Position numbers and translations under genes: made by a program. 64,000 nucleotides of DNA from the NCBI GenBank assembly GCA_030017835.1, contig JASEGU010000001.1:88341-152340 (forward strand), read 5' to 3'. Position 1 is the first letter of the stretch. Each line of letters opens with the position of its first letter. The notes beneath the pieces were generated by a model. The model saw only the letters and a list, made by a program, of their open reading frames with translations. It searched no databases and was not told where the DNA came from. This DNA is from Actinomycetota bacterium (GTDB taxonomy: Bacteria > Actinomycetota > Aquicultoria > UBA3085 > Oleimmundimicrobiaceae). Below are positions 16,580 to 23,932 of this stretch, one piece after another.

Positions 16580-17836
16580 ATGATCACAGAAAAGATTCAG
16601 CGCTTGCGGCTTGCGCGCCGTTTAACGAGGCGAGATAAAAAGCTCAAAGAGGCTAGGGCAGCGAGATCAAAACGGATTAAATGGCCCTGCGACCTTTTCG
16701 TCATCATTCTAACTCTCGCTCTTCTCATCCCAAGCTTGGTTTTTGCCTCGCCGCCGCCGATTATAACTGCTTCATCGGCCATATTGATTGATGCCAAGAC
16801 CGGCCGAACGCTCTGGGAAAAGAACTCTATGGTCCAGCGTCCGGTTGCAAGCACCACCAAGATGATGACTGCGATCCTGGCCATAGAGAATAGCAACCTT
16901 GAAGATATCGCTATCACCAGCCCTCAAGCGGCCGCAGCCGGAGAGGCCGAGATATATCTCGAACCCGGAGAGATGATCACGGTAAGAAACCTCCTTTTGG
17001 GGACGCTGCTCAAATCGGGAAATGATTCGGCAGTAGCTCTGGCCGAGCATACCTCCGGCAGCGTCAAGGATTTCGTGGCCCAGATGAATGAAAAGGCCGT
17101 TGAGATAGGGGCCAAAGATACCGTCTTTAGGAATCCAACAGGCCTCGAAGAGGCTGGCCATAAATCGACGGCCTACGATCTTGGCCTAATTGCAAGATAC
17201 GCCCTTCAGAATGAAACCTTTGCTCAGATGGTCGCGACCAAATCCTGCACCATCCCCTGGCCTAGCAATACGTTTCCAAGATCGCTCACGAACCATAATA
17301 AGCTTCTGCTTAAGTACGAGTATGTAACCGGGGTCAAGACGGGGTATACCAAAGAGGCCGGTCATTGCCTCGTCTCCTCGGCCGTCAAGGGCGATAAAAA
17401 GTTGATAGCCGTGGTCTTAAACTCGATAGGCAGCGAAGAGTGCTACCTCGATTCCGAAGTGGTACTCAATTATGGTTTTGCTAATTTCGATCCAAAGACG
17501 GTCTTAACCGTGGGTGAAGAGTTTGAGGCCATATCTATCTGGGGCAGGCCTCTAAGCAGCTTAACGATGAGGCCTGCCAAAGAGGTTGTCATGCTGATGG
17601 CCGAGGGTGAGAGGTTGACCTTCAAGAAATCGATAGTACTTAGCTATCCAAACAGGGGCATCAAGCGGGGAGAGAAGGTTGGCGAATTGATACTTGGAAA
17701 TGAAGATGACGATTTGACTTCAGTGGACCTAGTGGCTACGAGCGATGTAGACAAGGGTTTTTTCTGGATTCTATGGGATGCCGCCACCGCCCTTTTTGCC
17801 AAGACATCCTCTCTTTTGCAGCAAATTATTAGATAA
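16580..17836 (+). CDS. dacF: D-alanyl-D-alanine carboxypeptidase (DacF/PBP5 type)
   Basis: A low-molecular-mass penicillin-binding protein that trims the terminal D-Ala from peptidoglycan stem peptides outside the membrane. All three catalytic motifs of the S11 family are present: S-T-T-K (S91, K94), S-G-N (146-148) and K-T-G (253-255). A very basic N-terminal tail (about 35 residues) precedes a hydrophobic export segment (about 38-58, ending F-A-S). A C-terminal PBP5-type domain (about 310-390) precedes a weakly amphipathic end (F-F-W-I-L-W-D-A-A-T-A-L-F) that may contact the membrane. The 418-residue length is normal. The gene stands alone between the ACT protein and the rsiG-like operon. 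Confidence 0.93.
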   Translation: MITEKIQRLRLARRLTRRDKKLKEARAARSKRIKWPCDLFVIILTLALLIPSLVFASPPPIITASSAILIDAKTGRTLWEKNSMVQRPVASTTKMMTAILAIENSNLEDIAITSPQAAAAGEAEIYLEPGEMITVRNLLLGTLLKSGNDSAVALAEHTSGSVKDFVAQMNEKAVEIGAKDTVFRNPTGLEEAGHKSTAYDLGLIARYALQNETFAQMVATKSCTIPWPSNTFPRSLTNHNKLLLKYEYVTGVKTGYTKEAGHCLVSSAVKGDKKLIAVVLNSIGSEECYLDSEVVLNYGFANFDPKTVLTVGEEFEAISIWGRPLSSLTMRPAKEVVMLMAEGERLTFKKSIVLSYPNRGIKRGEKVGELILGNEDDDLTSVDLVATSDVDKGFFWILWDAATALFAKTSSLLQQIIR

Positions 17837-17847
17837 GGCACCCAAAT

Positions 17848-17856
17848 TGTTATATA
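17848..17856 (+). promoter_or_regulatory. Extended -10 element before the rsiG-like gene
   Basis: TGTTATATA (17848-17856) follows the TGn-hexamer layout seen at several promoters in this window. No good -35 is visible (TTATTA at 17826, 19 bases away). The start would fall near 17863, giving a very short leader before AAAGGAGG. Confidence 0.4.
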
Positions 17857-17879
17857 CTAACTGATTAAAGGAGGCTTAC

Positions 17880-18128
17880 GTGACTGACGAAGCTGACCTC
17901 AAAGATAATAAACTGATCAACCTCACGAGCAAGAGCTCCGAAGAACTGAGGGCCATTTTAGATGCCCTCTGCAAGGAGGAGGAGGAGCTCTCCTTGAAGC
18001 GCAGGATTTTGCATGGTCGAATAGATCTTATCCGGGCGGAGCTTACCGAAAGGGTTAAGGCAAAGGGAGAATCTTCGCTCAAACTTGATATCGATAAGAT
18101 TAACAAGATCTTGGCCGAGGGCCTCTAA
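17880..18128 (+). CDS. rsiG: RsiG-like cyclic-di-GMP-binding anti-sigma factor
   Basis: An 82-residue helical protein. Residues 34-49 fit the RsiG signature E-x3-S-x2-R-x3-Q-x3-D, with E34, S38, R41, H45 (His in place of Gln) and D49, followed by L-I-R-A-E-L. In Streptomyces, RsiG binds the sigma factor WhiG when loaded with cyclic di-GMP. Shorter actinobacterial homologues carry one motif per subunit and act as dimers, as this one would. A WhiG/FliA-type sigma factor is encoded at 58485-59264. The GTG start has a strong AAAGGAGG. The downstream FHA and MerR genes probably share the transcript. The match is by motif and size only; a generic short coiled-coil protein is the alternative. Confidence 0.7.
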   Translation: MTDEADLKDNKLINLTSKSSEELRAILDALCKEEEELSLKRRILHGRIDLIRAELTERVKAKGESSLKLDIDKINKILAEGL

Positions 18129-18165
18129 AATCTCTTGTTTTTCAAGTCCTACAAAGGTGGTTTAT

Positions 18166-18615
18166 ATGGCGTGCAATAGATGCGGGTATGGCGGGATGAT
18201 CAAGGGCGATATCTGTCCCAAATGTGGTCGGGATGCACGGGGGACTGCTCTTTCGGGCGAGACGAGTTATCTTTCACCGGTGGAGCTCGAAAGCATTAAA
18301 ATGGCTGAGGAACAGGGCGGAGAGACTGAGGGTCCAGCTCTGATTGTAGAAAAGGGGCCGACCATCGGGATGGTATTTCCCCTCGATAAAGAGGAGACGT
18401 CGATAGGAAGACATCTCGGTAGCGACATCTTTTTAGATGACATAACGGTGTCGAGAAAGCATGCCCAAATATCCAAAAAGAGCGATGGATTCATACTGCG
18501 TGATATGGGCAGCTTAAACGGGACTTACGTCAACGAAGACCTGGTCGAAGAGACCTTTTTAAATGGCGGGGACGAGATTCAAATCGGCAGGTTCAAATTG
18601 GTCTTTAAGGCATAG
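18166..18615 (+). CDS. Zinc-ribbon FHA-domain protein
   Basis: A 149-residue protein. Residues 1-22 carry a C-x2-C...C-x2-C zinc ribbon (C-N-R-C-G-Y-G-G and C-P-K-C-G-R). Residues about 55-148 form an FHA phosphothreonine-binding domain with S-I-G-R, V-S-R-K-H-A and S-L-N-G-T-Y-V-N. FHA domains dock onto phosphorylated partners. In mycobacteria the equivalent gene position holds GarA, which regulates 2-oxoglutarate metabolism. Here the N-terminal zinc ribbon replaces the GarA phosphorylation peptide, so equivalence is not certain. The start is ATG 18166 with AAAGGTGG seven bases upstream. Confidence 0.9.
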   Translation: MACNRCGYGGMIKGDICPKCGRDARGTALSGETSYLSPVELESIKMAEEQGGETEGPALIVEKGPTIGMVFPLDKEETSIGRHLGSDIFLDDITVSRKHAQISKKSDGFILRDMGSLNGTYVNEDLVEETFLNGGDEIQIGRFKLVFKA

Positions 18616-18646
18616 ATGGTCATCTACCCAGAAGGTGTGAAAATTG

Positions 18647-19375
18647 ATGCTTGGATCGACGGATAGGGATTACGCAACCATAGGAGAGGTGGTTGAGGAG
18701 TTAAAGCGCGAATTTCCCGCACTTTCGATCAGCAAGATAAGATACCTTGAAGAAGAGGGGTTAATTAATCCCAAGAGGACGAGCGGTGGTTATAGGAAAT
18801 TCAGCACGAAAGATGTCGAAAGAATAAGAACCATTTTGCGCTTACAAAAAGAGAAATTCCTTCCCTTAAGCGTCATCAAGTCTCAACTTAAAGTCTTTTT
18901 GAAAACTGAAAATTACCCCAGAACTCATCCAAAGGTCGAGAAGGCTTTCGATACTGAGATGAGCCTGAAAAAAGCGGCCAAGTCTTTGAATATATCTGAT
19001 CCTGAGATCGAAACCCTTAAAGATTATAAGATAATCCAGCCGGTCGAGACCGAGGAGGGCAATGTCTTGGGCTCCATCGATCTCTCCATAATGAAGCTGG
19101 TAAAAAAATTGGAAAACTACGGCATGGAGCCGCGCCATATAAGGTTTCTGGAGAACACGATCGAGAGGGAGCTCTCCTTCTACCAACAGATATTCCCCTC
19201 CTCTATGATGCAAAAGGGAGATAAGGGAAGGAAGAGGGCCCTTGGCGACTTCTCAAACTTCATTACGATGACCCAGGATTTAAAGGACCTTCTTCTCAAG
19301 AAATCGATCAAGTCGAACTATGGGGCCGATCTCTTAAGAAATGAGGAGGACGGGAGAGGATCGGTCGATCTTTAG
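18647..19375 (+). CDS. MerR family transcriptional regulator
   Basis: A MerR-type winged helix lies at about residues 8-78: the pattern T-I-G-E-V-V-E-E-L, I-S-K-I-R-Y-L-E-E-E-G-L-I-N-P-K-R-T and G-G-Y-R-K-F is characteristic. A long helical C-terminal half (about 105-240) replaces the usual short dimer helix, and no metal-binding cysteines are present. Actinobacteria carry such a MerR gene just after the FHA (GarA) gene, as here. ATG 18647 is preferred, with in-frame TTG 18644 directly before it and GAAGGTG upstream. The target promoters are not evident. Confidence 0.9.
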   Translation: MLGSTDRDYATIGEVVEELKREFPALSISKIRYLEEEGLINPKRTSGGYRKFSTKDVERIRTILRLQKEKFLPLSVIKSQLKVFLKTENYPRTHPKVEKAFDTEMSLKKAAKSLNISDPEIETLKDYKIIQPVETEEGNVLGSIDLSIMKLVKKLENYGMEPRHIRFLENTIERELSFYQQIFPSSMMQKGDKGRKRALGDFSNFITMTQDLKDLLLKKSIKSNYGADLLRNEEDGRGSVDL

Positions 19376-19416
19376 CGAGGCAAATAGCTCCATCGGGCAA
19401 AGAGGGCGGTTGCAAA

Positions 19417-19770
19417 TTGGGTTTTTCACAAGCTGAAGAGATAAACTTCTCTCACCCCAGTGAGAAGGTGTGCGCAAAAATACTCGACTTCTATAAGATC
19501 AATTGGCTTTATGAACCGAAGACATTTCCCATCGAGTGGGATAAGAAGAGAAACGTCATAAAGAGCTTTACCCCAGACTTCTATCTCCCAGACCTCAACC
19601 TCTTTATTGAGCTTACGACCATGAACCAGAGGCTCGTTACAAAGAAGAACTACAAGGTAAAAAGGCTGAAAGATATCTATCCTGAGATAAATATCAAGAT
19701 CTTCTACCAAAAAGATTTCAAGAACCTAATGGCCAAATACGGACTTCCGACAGATCACGGCATGAGATAG
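19417..19770 (+). CDS. Putative PD-(D/E)XK-type nuclease-like protein
   Basis: A 117-residue protein. The core F-T-P-D-F-Y-L-P-D followed by F-I-E-L-T-T, with an upstream acid-rich helix (H-P-S-E-K-V-C-A-K-I-L-D-F-Y), has the layout of a restriction-endonuclease-like fold: Glu in helix 1, P-D, then E-x-T instead of the usual E-x-K. Q and K residues shortly after could complete the site. It is close in size to small nucleases of the Vsr/DUF559 type. It sits between merR and hpt with no methylase nearby, so it is not part of a restriction system here. The TTG start is supported by AGAGGG. Function is unknown; the fold call is inference. Confidence 0.6.
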   Translation: MGFSQAEEINFSHPSEKVCAKILDFYKINWLYEPKTFPIEWDKKRNVIKSFTPDFYLPDLNLFIELTTMNQRLVTKKNYKVKRLKDIYPEINIKIFYQKDFKNLMAKYGLPTDHGMR

Positions 19771-19807
19771 GAGATATCAGGAATCGGTCAGCCTCAAGGA
19801 GAAGCTT

Positions 19808-20356
19808 ATGCGGGATCATGAGGGCGATATTGAAGAGATACTCATCACCAAAGATGAGCTGAAGAAGAGAATAAAGTCGATCGCAAATGAGATAGAGACG
19901 GATTATTCCGATCGCACTCCGCTTCTTGTCAGCGTACTTAAGGGGGGCGTCGTCTTTCTGACCGAACTGATGATGGAGATCAAGGCACCGCTAAACCTAG
20001 ACTTCTTGGCGATATCTAGCTATGGGGCCTCCACACAGGAGACGGGGGCCGTAAAGCTCATAAAGGATCTCGACGAGAGCATAGAGGATAGGGACATAAT
20101 TTTGGTAGAGGACATAATAGATACCGGACTCACCTTGAATTACCTAATCTCAAGTCTTAAGGCCAGAAAGCCCGCCAGTCTCAAGGTCTGCACCTTGCTC
20201 GACAAATCGGTCAGAAGGATAGTCGATATACCCATCGACTATAAGGGCTTTGATGTAGGCGATCTCTTTCTCGTCGGCTTTGGGCTCGACTATCGTCAGA
20301 GATATCGCAATCTTCCATACGTCGGGGTGCTAAAGAAAGAGGTATATTTCGGGTAG
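19808..20356 (+). CDS. hpt: Hypoxanthine phosphoribosyltransferase
   Basis: This cytoplasmic enzyme converts hypoxanthine (and guanine) with PRPP to IMP (GMP). The PRPP-binding motif I-I-L-V-E-D-I-I-D-T-G-L-T-L is at about residues 97-110. The flexible loop S-S-Y-G-A-S-T and the purine-contacting end V-G-F-G-L-D-Y are present. At 182 residues it has standard length. AAGGAGAA precedes the ATG. The stop lies five bases from the end of the convergent Na/Pi cotransporter gene, with no visible terminator between them. It could recycle hypoxanthine produced by the methylthioadenosine genes near the right end. Confidence 0.95.
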   Translation: MRDHEGDIEEILITKDELKKRIKSIANEIETDYSDRTPLLVSVLKGGVVFLTELMMEIKAPLNLDFLAISSYGASTQETGAVKLIKDLDESIEDRDIILVEDIIDTGLTLNYLISSLKARKPASLKVCTLLDKSVRRIVDIPIDYKGFDVGDLFLVGFGLDYRQRYRNLPYVGVLKKEVYFG

Positions 20357-20361
20357 GTCCC

Positions 20362-21975
20362 TTAGAGCTTGGTTATCTCTCCGCGGGTAGCAAATCCCAT
20401 ATTATTTGCAAGATCGCCGATTCTTTCATAATGATTGACCATATCTAGAAAGAGGATTCCCGCTTGCGAAAGGCAGACCCCTTGCTTGAGCCTTTCATGG
20501 TGGCATCGGCGGGCTCTTCTGGCTATCTCATCGATCTGATCTTCAATGTTCTGATACTCTTTAGCCATGGCCGCATCATCGGTCTCGAATGCGATGACGA
20601 TATTTTCAAACATCCTCTTTACATCGGAGTAGAGTTGCCTGATCTCATTATTGGCATCCTTTGAGAAGGGTATCCTCTCATCATTCTTCTCATCGGCTAT
20701 CTGCATTATGTCTTCGGCGTGGTCAGCGGCTCTTTCAATATCGTTTACCACATGCATAAGGATGGTCAATCTTCTCGACTGCTCCGGGCTCATCGAACTC
20801 TGCGATATCTTGGTCAAGTATTTGGTGATCTCGCTGGCGAGGTTGTCGACGGCCTCTTCTCGCTGCTCCACCTGTCTCCTTATCTTCTTGTTGGGTTCAA
20901 ACAAGATCTGTGAGGCAAAATCGAGCATCTCTATGGTTAGGCGGGCCATTCTGGCCAATTCCTTGGAAGCTTGACCCAAAGCGACAGACGGGGTGCTCAT
21001 AAGGTGCTGATCCAAGTAGATTGGCCCTCTCTCCACCACCACATCCTCTCCTGGGACAAGGACGGTTACTATCTTGGTGAAGGCGGCGACAAGGGGAAGC
21101 CCTATCATGGTACAGATAATATTTAACGACGTCTGTGCATTTGCTATCTGTCTTGCTATATTATTCGAGGTCAAGATGGCTGCCTTTATGAAGAGGGGGA
21201 GTATTGATAAGAACAAGACGGTTCCAAAGACGTTGAACAAAAGGTGGGCCACGGCGGCCCTTCGGGCAGCAAGTGAAGTACCGATGCTTGCGATCATGGC
21301 CGTGATGCAGGTGCCGATCTCAGCGCCTAGGACGATCGGTATGGCGGAGTTGATGTTTAGGATGCCCGAAGCGGCTGATGCGATAACCAGACCCATTGTC
21401 GCGCTGCTGCTCTGTATCACGGCCGTGAAAAGCATGCCGGCCATAACGCCAAGCAGCGGTCTGCTTCCGAAGCGATTGACTATATCTAGTAGAGTCTGGC
21501 TCTGTCTTAAAGGTACAACAGATTCCTTCATTAGGGAGAGACCAAAAAATAAGAGGCCAAATCCTAAAATGGACTGGCCTAAAAACTTATATATCTTCCT
21601 CTTGGCAAAGAAGGTGAGAGCAAAACCGACGCCGATAGCCGGAAGAGCATATTTATCGATTTGGAAGGCGATCATCTGGGCGGTTATAGTGGTTCCGATA
21701 TTGGCGCCCATTATGACGCCGATTGCCTGAGTCAAGTTCAAGAGTCCTGCATTTACGAAGCCGACCAGCATAACCGTGGTCGCGCTGCTGCTCTGGATTA
21801 TGGCGGTCACCAAGGCTCCAACCATCGCTCCGATCCAGGTCTTTTTGGTCAATATCTCGAGGATCTTTCTCATTCTGTCGCCGGCTATCTTCTGCAGGCC
21901 ATCCCCCATAACCTGCATGCCATAGATGAATAAGCCTAATCCTCCTAAAAGGTTCATAGTTATACTTGTTGTCAC
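20362..21975 (-). CDS. Na/Pi cotransporter family protein with PhoU-like domain
   Basis: A 537-residue membrane protein of the NptA/YjbB group. The first about 310 residues hold two inverted repeats of the Na/Pi-cotransporter domain, each with the Q-S-S-S-A-T signature (I-I-Q-S-S-S-A-T-T-V, V-I-Q-S-S-S-A-T-M-G), and about eight hydrophobic helices. The cytoplasmic C-terminal about 200 residues are PhoU-like helices (H-V-V-N-D-I-E-R-A-A-D-H-A-E-D, V-N-H-Y-E-R-I-G-D-L-A), carrying the metal-binding E/D-rich repeats. It probably moves phosphate with Na+. I place the start at GTG 21975 because AGGAG lies five bases upstream and the hydrophobic start follows directly. The upstream open frame adds 38 non-family residues. 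Confidence 0.9.
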   Translation of the reverse strand: MTTSITMNLLGGLGLFIYGMQVMGDGLQKIAGDRMRKILEILTKKTWIGAMVGALVTAIIQSSSATTVMLVGFVNAGLLNLTQAIGVIMGANIGTTITAQMIAFQIDKYALPAIGVGFALTFFAKRKIYKFLGQSILGFGLLFFGLSLMKESVVPLRQSQTLLDIVNRFGSRPLLGVMAGMLFTAVIQSSSATMGLVIASAASGILNINSAIPIVLGAEIGTCITAMIASIGTSLAARRAAVAHLLFNVFGTVLFLSILPLFIKAAILTSNNIARQIANAQTSLNIICTMIGLPLVAAFTKIVTVLVPGEDVVVERGPIYLDQHLMSTPSVALGQASKELARMARLTIEMLDFASQILFEPNKKIRRQVEQREEAVDNLASEITKYLTKISQSSMSPEQSRRLTILMHVVNDIERAADHAEDIMQIADEKNDERIPFSKDANNEIRQLYSDVKRMFENIVIAFETDDAAMAKEYQNIEDQIDEIARRARRCHHERLKQGVCLSQAGILFLDMVNHYERIGDLANNMGFATRGEITKL

Positions 21976-22008
21976 GAGGTCTCCTAATTTCTCATCAATA
22001 ACGGGTGA

Positions 22009-22017
22009 ATTATAGCA
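22009..22017 (-). promoter_or_regulatory. Extended -10 promoter of the Na/Pi cotransporter gene
   Basis: On the minus strand TGCTATAAT (22017 to 22009) is a perfect extended -10 element, identical to that before the Asp23 gene. The -35 region is weak. Predicted start is near 22002, 27 bases before the GTG. Confidence 0.6.
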
Positions 22018-22116
22018 CAAAGAAAGGTTTTGAAGACGAATTTGACGTATAGATAGGGGGAGAGATAAAGTTGCGAAAGGACGCTGCATATACTAATATC
22101 TCTTTGATCGACAATT

Positions 22117-23103
22117 TTGGGGGAGATCAAGATTCGTTTCAAGAGATCCATCACACTCTTAACGGTCGCGATATTAACCGTTCCAATCCTAAGCCAACCA
22201 GTTCTTGCCGAACCGGCCGTAAGCCGGGGCAAGAGCGCATCCTCTCTACAATCTGAACTCAATAAGATAGTTGCCGACTTTGATAAGGCCTATGACGAGT
22301 ACGAAGAGACAGCCATCGCCGAAGCCAATATCACAAAGAGGCTAAAGGTGATCGAGGCCGATCTCACCAAGCGCGATAAAGAGTTGACGGCAAGGCTCAT
22401 CGCCATGTATAAGCAGGAGGAACTGACCTACTTCGACGTTGTCTTGGAGTCTGCCGATTTCAATGACTTCATATCCAGAGCCTACATCCTGGAGCGCATA
22501 AGCGCAAAAGATGCCAGAATGATCACCGAATCTAGAGCCCTGCGCCGCGAACTTAAAGCCAAGAAGGAAGAGCTTAGTGTCAAGAAGGCAAAAGAGGAAG
22601 CGCTTCTGCTCAAGCTCAAAAAGAAGCGGGGAGAACTGGCGGAGAAGTTCAACTTGTCCAAAAAGATATTCACAAGTCCTAAGCCCACCATCAGTAACAA
22701 GGTTATCAAGGGCGTCAAAATGAGTTGTTTTCCGGTGGCCAAGATGTATTCCTACCGCGACACCTGGGGTGCTCCAAGGAGGGGCCACCGTCATCGGGGA
22801 ACCGACGTCTTTGCTCCCAGGGGCCAGCCTCTTTATGCGGTGGCAAGTGGAACGGTTAGGGCGACCAGCAGCCGAAATGGCGGGAAGACGATCTATCTGA
22901 CGAGCGATAATGGCGATCTATTCTATTATATGCACCTCAATGCCTACGCGGTCACATCGGGCCACGTGACGGGCGGCCAAGTCATCGGAACGGTCGGAAG
23001 CACAGGAAATGCCAAAGGAGGAACCCCTCACCTTCACTTCGAGGTCCATCCCAAAGGCGGCGGGCCGGTAAATCCCTACCCATATTTAAGAACGCTCGGA
23101 TAG
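22117..23103 (+). CDS. Coiled-coil M23 peptidase (murein hydrolase)
   Basis: An exported peptidoglycan hydrolase or hydrolase activator of about 325 residues. A signal peptide (ending L-A-E-P) is followed by a long coiled coil (about 45-185) of the EnvC/PcsB type, then an M23 LytM domain (about 205-325). The zinc-site motifs H-R-H-R-G-T-D-V and H-L-H-F-E-V-H-P are both complete, so it could be catalytically active. The start is uncertain. TTG 22117 has no Shine-Dalgarno. A GGGGGAG is ideally placed for an ATT codon at 22132, which would give I-R-F-K-R-S-I-T, a textbook signal peptide start. A possible promoter (TTGACG 22042, GATAAA 22064) precedes it. Confidence 0.9.
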   Translation: MGEIKIRFKRSITLLTVAILTVPILSQPVLAEPAVSRGKSASSLQSELNKIVADFDKAYDEYEETAIAEANITKRLKVIEADLTKRDKELTARLIAMYKQEELTYFDVVLESADFNDFISRAYILERISAKDARMITESRALRRELKAKKEELSVKKAKEEALLLKLKKKRGELAEKFNLSKKIFTSPKPTISNKVIKGVKMSCFPVAKMYSYRDTWGAPRRGHRHRGTDVFAPRGQPLYAVASGTVRATSSRNGGKTIYLTSDNGDLFYYMHLNAYAVTSGHVTGGQVIGTVGSTGNAKGGTPHLHFEVHPKGGGPVNPYPYLRTLG

Positions 23104-23108
23104 CGCAG

Positions 23109-23137
23109 TTGACCGAGCGCTAGTTAGGACATATCAT
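23109..23137 (+). promoter_or_regulatory. Promoter of the thiamine operon
   Basis: TTGACC (23109-23114), 17 bases, TATCAT (23132-23137); 5 of 6 consensus positions in each. The start near 23144 places the TPP riboswitch at the very beginning of the transcript. Confidence 0.7.
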
Positions 23138-23156
23138 TTAAACAACCAAATATGAT

Positions 23157-23246
23157 TTTCCGGGGAGCTTAAATGCTGAGAGTTCTTCGCCCCCTAGGCG
23201 CAAGATGACCCGTTGAACCTGTCTGGATAATGCCGGCGTAGGGAGG
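23157..23246 (+). promoter_or_regulatory. TPP riboswitch (THI element)
   Basis: The conserved blocks of the thiamine pyrophosphate aptamer occur in order: GGGGAGC near 23162, CTGAGAG (23176-23182), the pyrophosphate-side block GACCCGTTGAACCTG (from about 23207), and CTGGATAATGCCGGCGTAGGGA (two parts, to 23244). It lies directly between the operon promoter and thiE. The 3' strand of helix P1 (GGAGG) can pair with TTTCC just before the aptamer, so ligand binding would hide a GGAGGAGG Shine-Dalgarno-like run. A terminator-like hairpin follows at 23263-23289. Confidence 0.96.
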
Positions 23247-23262
23247 AGGTATTTCAAGATTT

Positions 23263-23289
23263 GTCCGCAGGCATGCGGACATTTTTTTT
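23263..23289 (+). terminator. Intrinsic terminator hairpin after the TPP riboswitch
   Basis: GTCCGCA (23263-23269) and TGCGGAC (23274-23280) form a perfect 7-base-pair stem with a 4-base loop, followed by eight T (23282-23289). This is a standard rho-independent terminator, placed where a riboswitch expression platform is expected. It lies before the likely thiE ATG. Confidence 0.8.
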
Positions 23290-23293
23290 CAAG

Positions 23294-23932
23294 ATGGATC
23301 CTTCATTCTATGTAGTTACGCAAAATATGAATTCTTCCACTTTGAGCCAGGTTGAGCTGGTTCGCTCGGCTTTAAATGGCGGGGCAACGGTCATCCAGCT
23401 CAGAGAGAAGAAGGCTTCAAATGATGTCATTTTGAAGACCGCAAGAGAGCTCAAAACCCTGACCGACGAATTCGATGTCCCTCTGATAATCAACGATCAG
23501 GTGGATACGGCCATTGCAATAGACGCAGATGGTGTTCATGTGGGAGACGAAGACATGCCGGTTATAAGGGCAAGACGGCTTCTTGGGGATAAAAAGATAA
23601 TTGGAGCCTCCTGCATCGACTTAAGAACAGCCCTCTTGGCCGAGGAGGCGGGGGCCGACTATATTGGCCTCGGCCCAATCTATCAGACCGATACCAAGAA
23701 GTGTAGGATTGCGCCCTTAGGCCCAGCTACCCTATATGAGATAAAAAAAAGGATAAGGATACCGATTGTTGCCATTGGAGGAATAAATGAAGGCAACCTC
23801 AAAGAGGTTCTTCTGGCCGGAGCGGATGGCGTTGCGATGATATCGTTGATTGCCGGAGCACCCGATATCGATGAGGCGATCGCAAGAATTAATAAGCTAA
23901 TCAAAGAGACCAAGGGGGTCAAAGAGAAGTGA
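23294..23932 (+). CDS. thiE: Thiamine-phosphate synthase
   Basis: ThiE joins HMP-pyrophosphate and thiazole phosphate to form thiamine monophosphate. The 212-residue TIM barrel shows G-A-T-V-I-Q-L-R-E-K, the D-G-V-H-V-G-D-E-D phosphate/metal loop, G-A-S-C, Y-I-G-L-G-P-I-Y-Q-T-D-T-K and A-I-G-G-I. The start is ambiguous. ATG 23294 gives the family-like start D-P-S-F-Y-V-V-T but has no Shine-Dalgarno. TTG 23261 lies 11 bases after GGAGGAGG but would put the terminator hairpin inside the coding sequence and add 11 odd residues. The stop overlaps the Thi4 start by four bases (GTGA). Confidence 0.92.
   Translation: MDPSFYVVTQNMNSSTLSQVELVRSALNGGATVIQLREKKASNDVILKTARELKTLTDEFDVPLIINDQVDTAIAIDADGVHVGDEDMPVIRARRLLGDKKIIGASCIDLRTALLAEEAGADYIGLGPIYQTDTKKCRIAPLGPATLYEIKKRIRIPIVAIGGINEGNLKEVLLAGADGVAMISLIAGAPDIDEAIARINKLIKETKGVKEK

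Noticed and set aside
18085-18165. Upstream extension of the FHA gene into the rsiG-like gene
   Set aside because: ATG 18166 has a Shine-Dalgarno and the zinc ribbon begins right after it.
21074-21730. 218-codon open frame on the strand opposite the Na/Pi cotransporter
   Set aside because: It is a shadow of a strongly family-like gene; no Shine-Dalgarno and no recognisable product.
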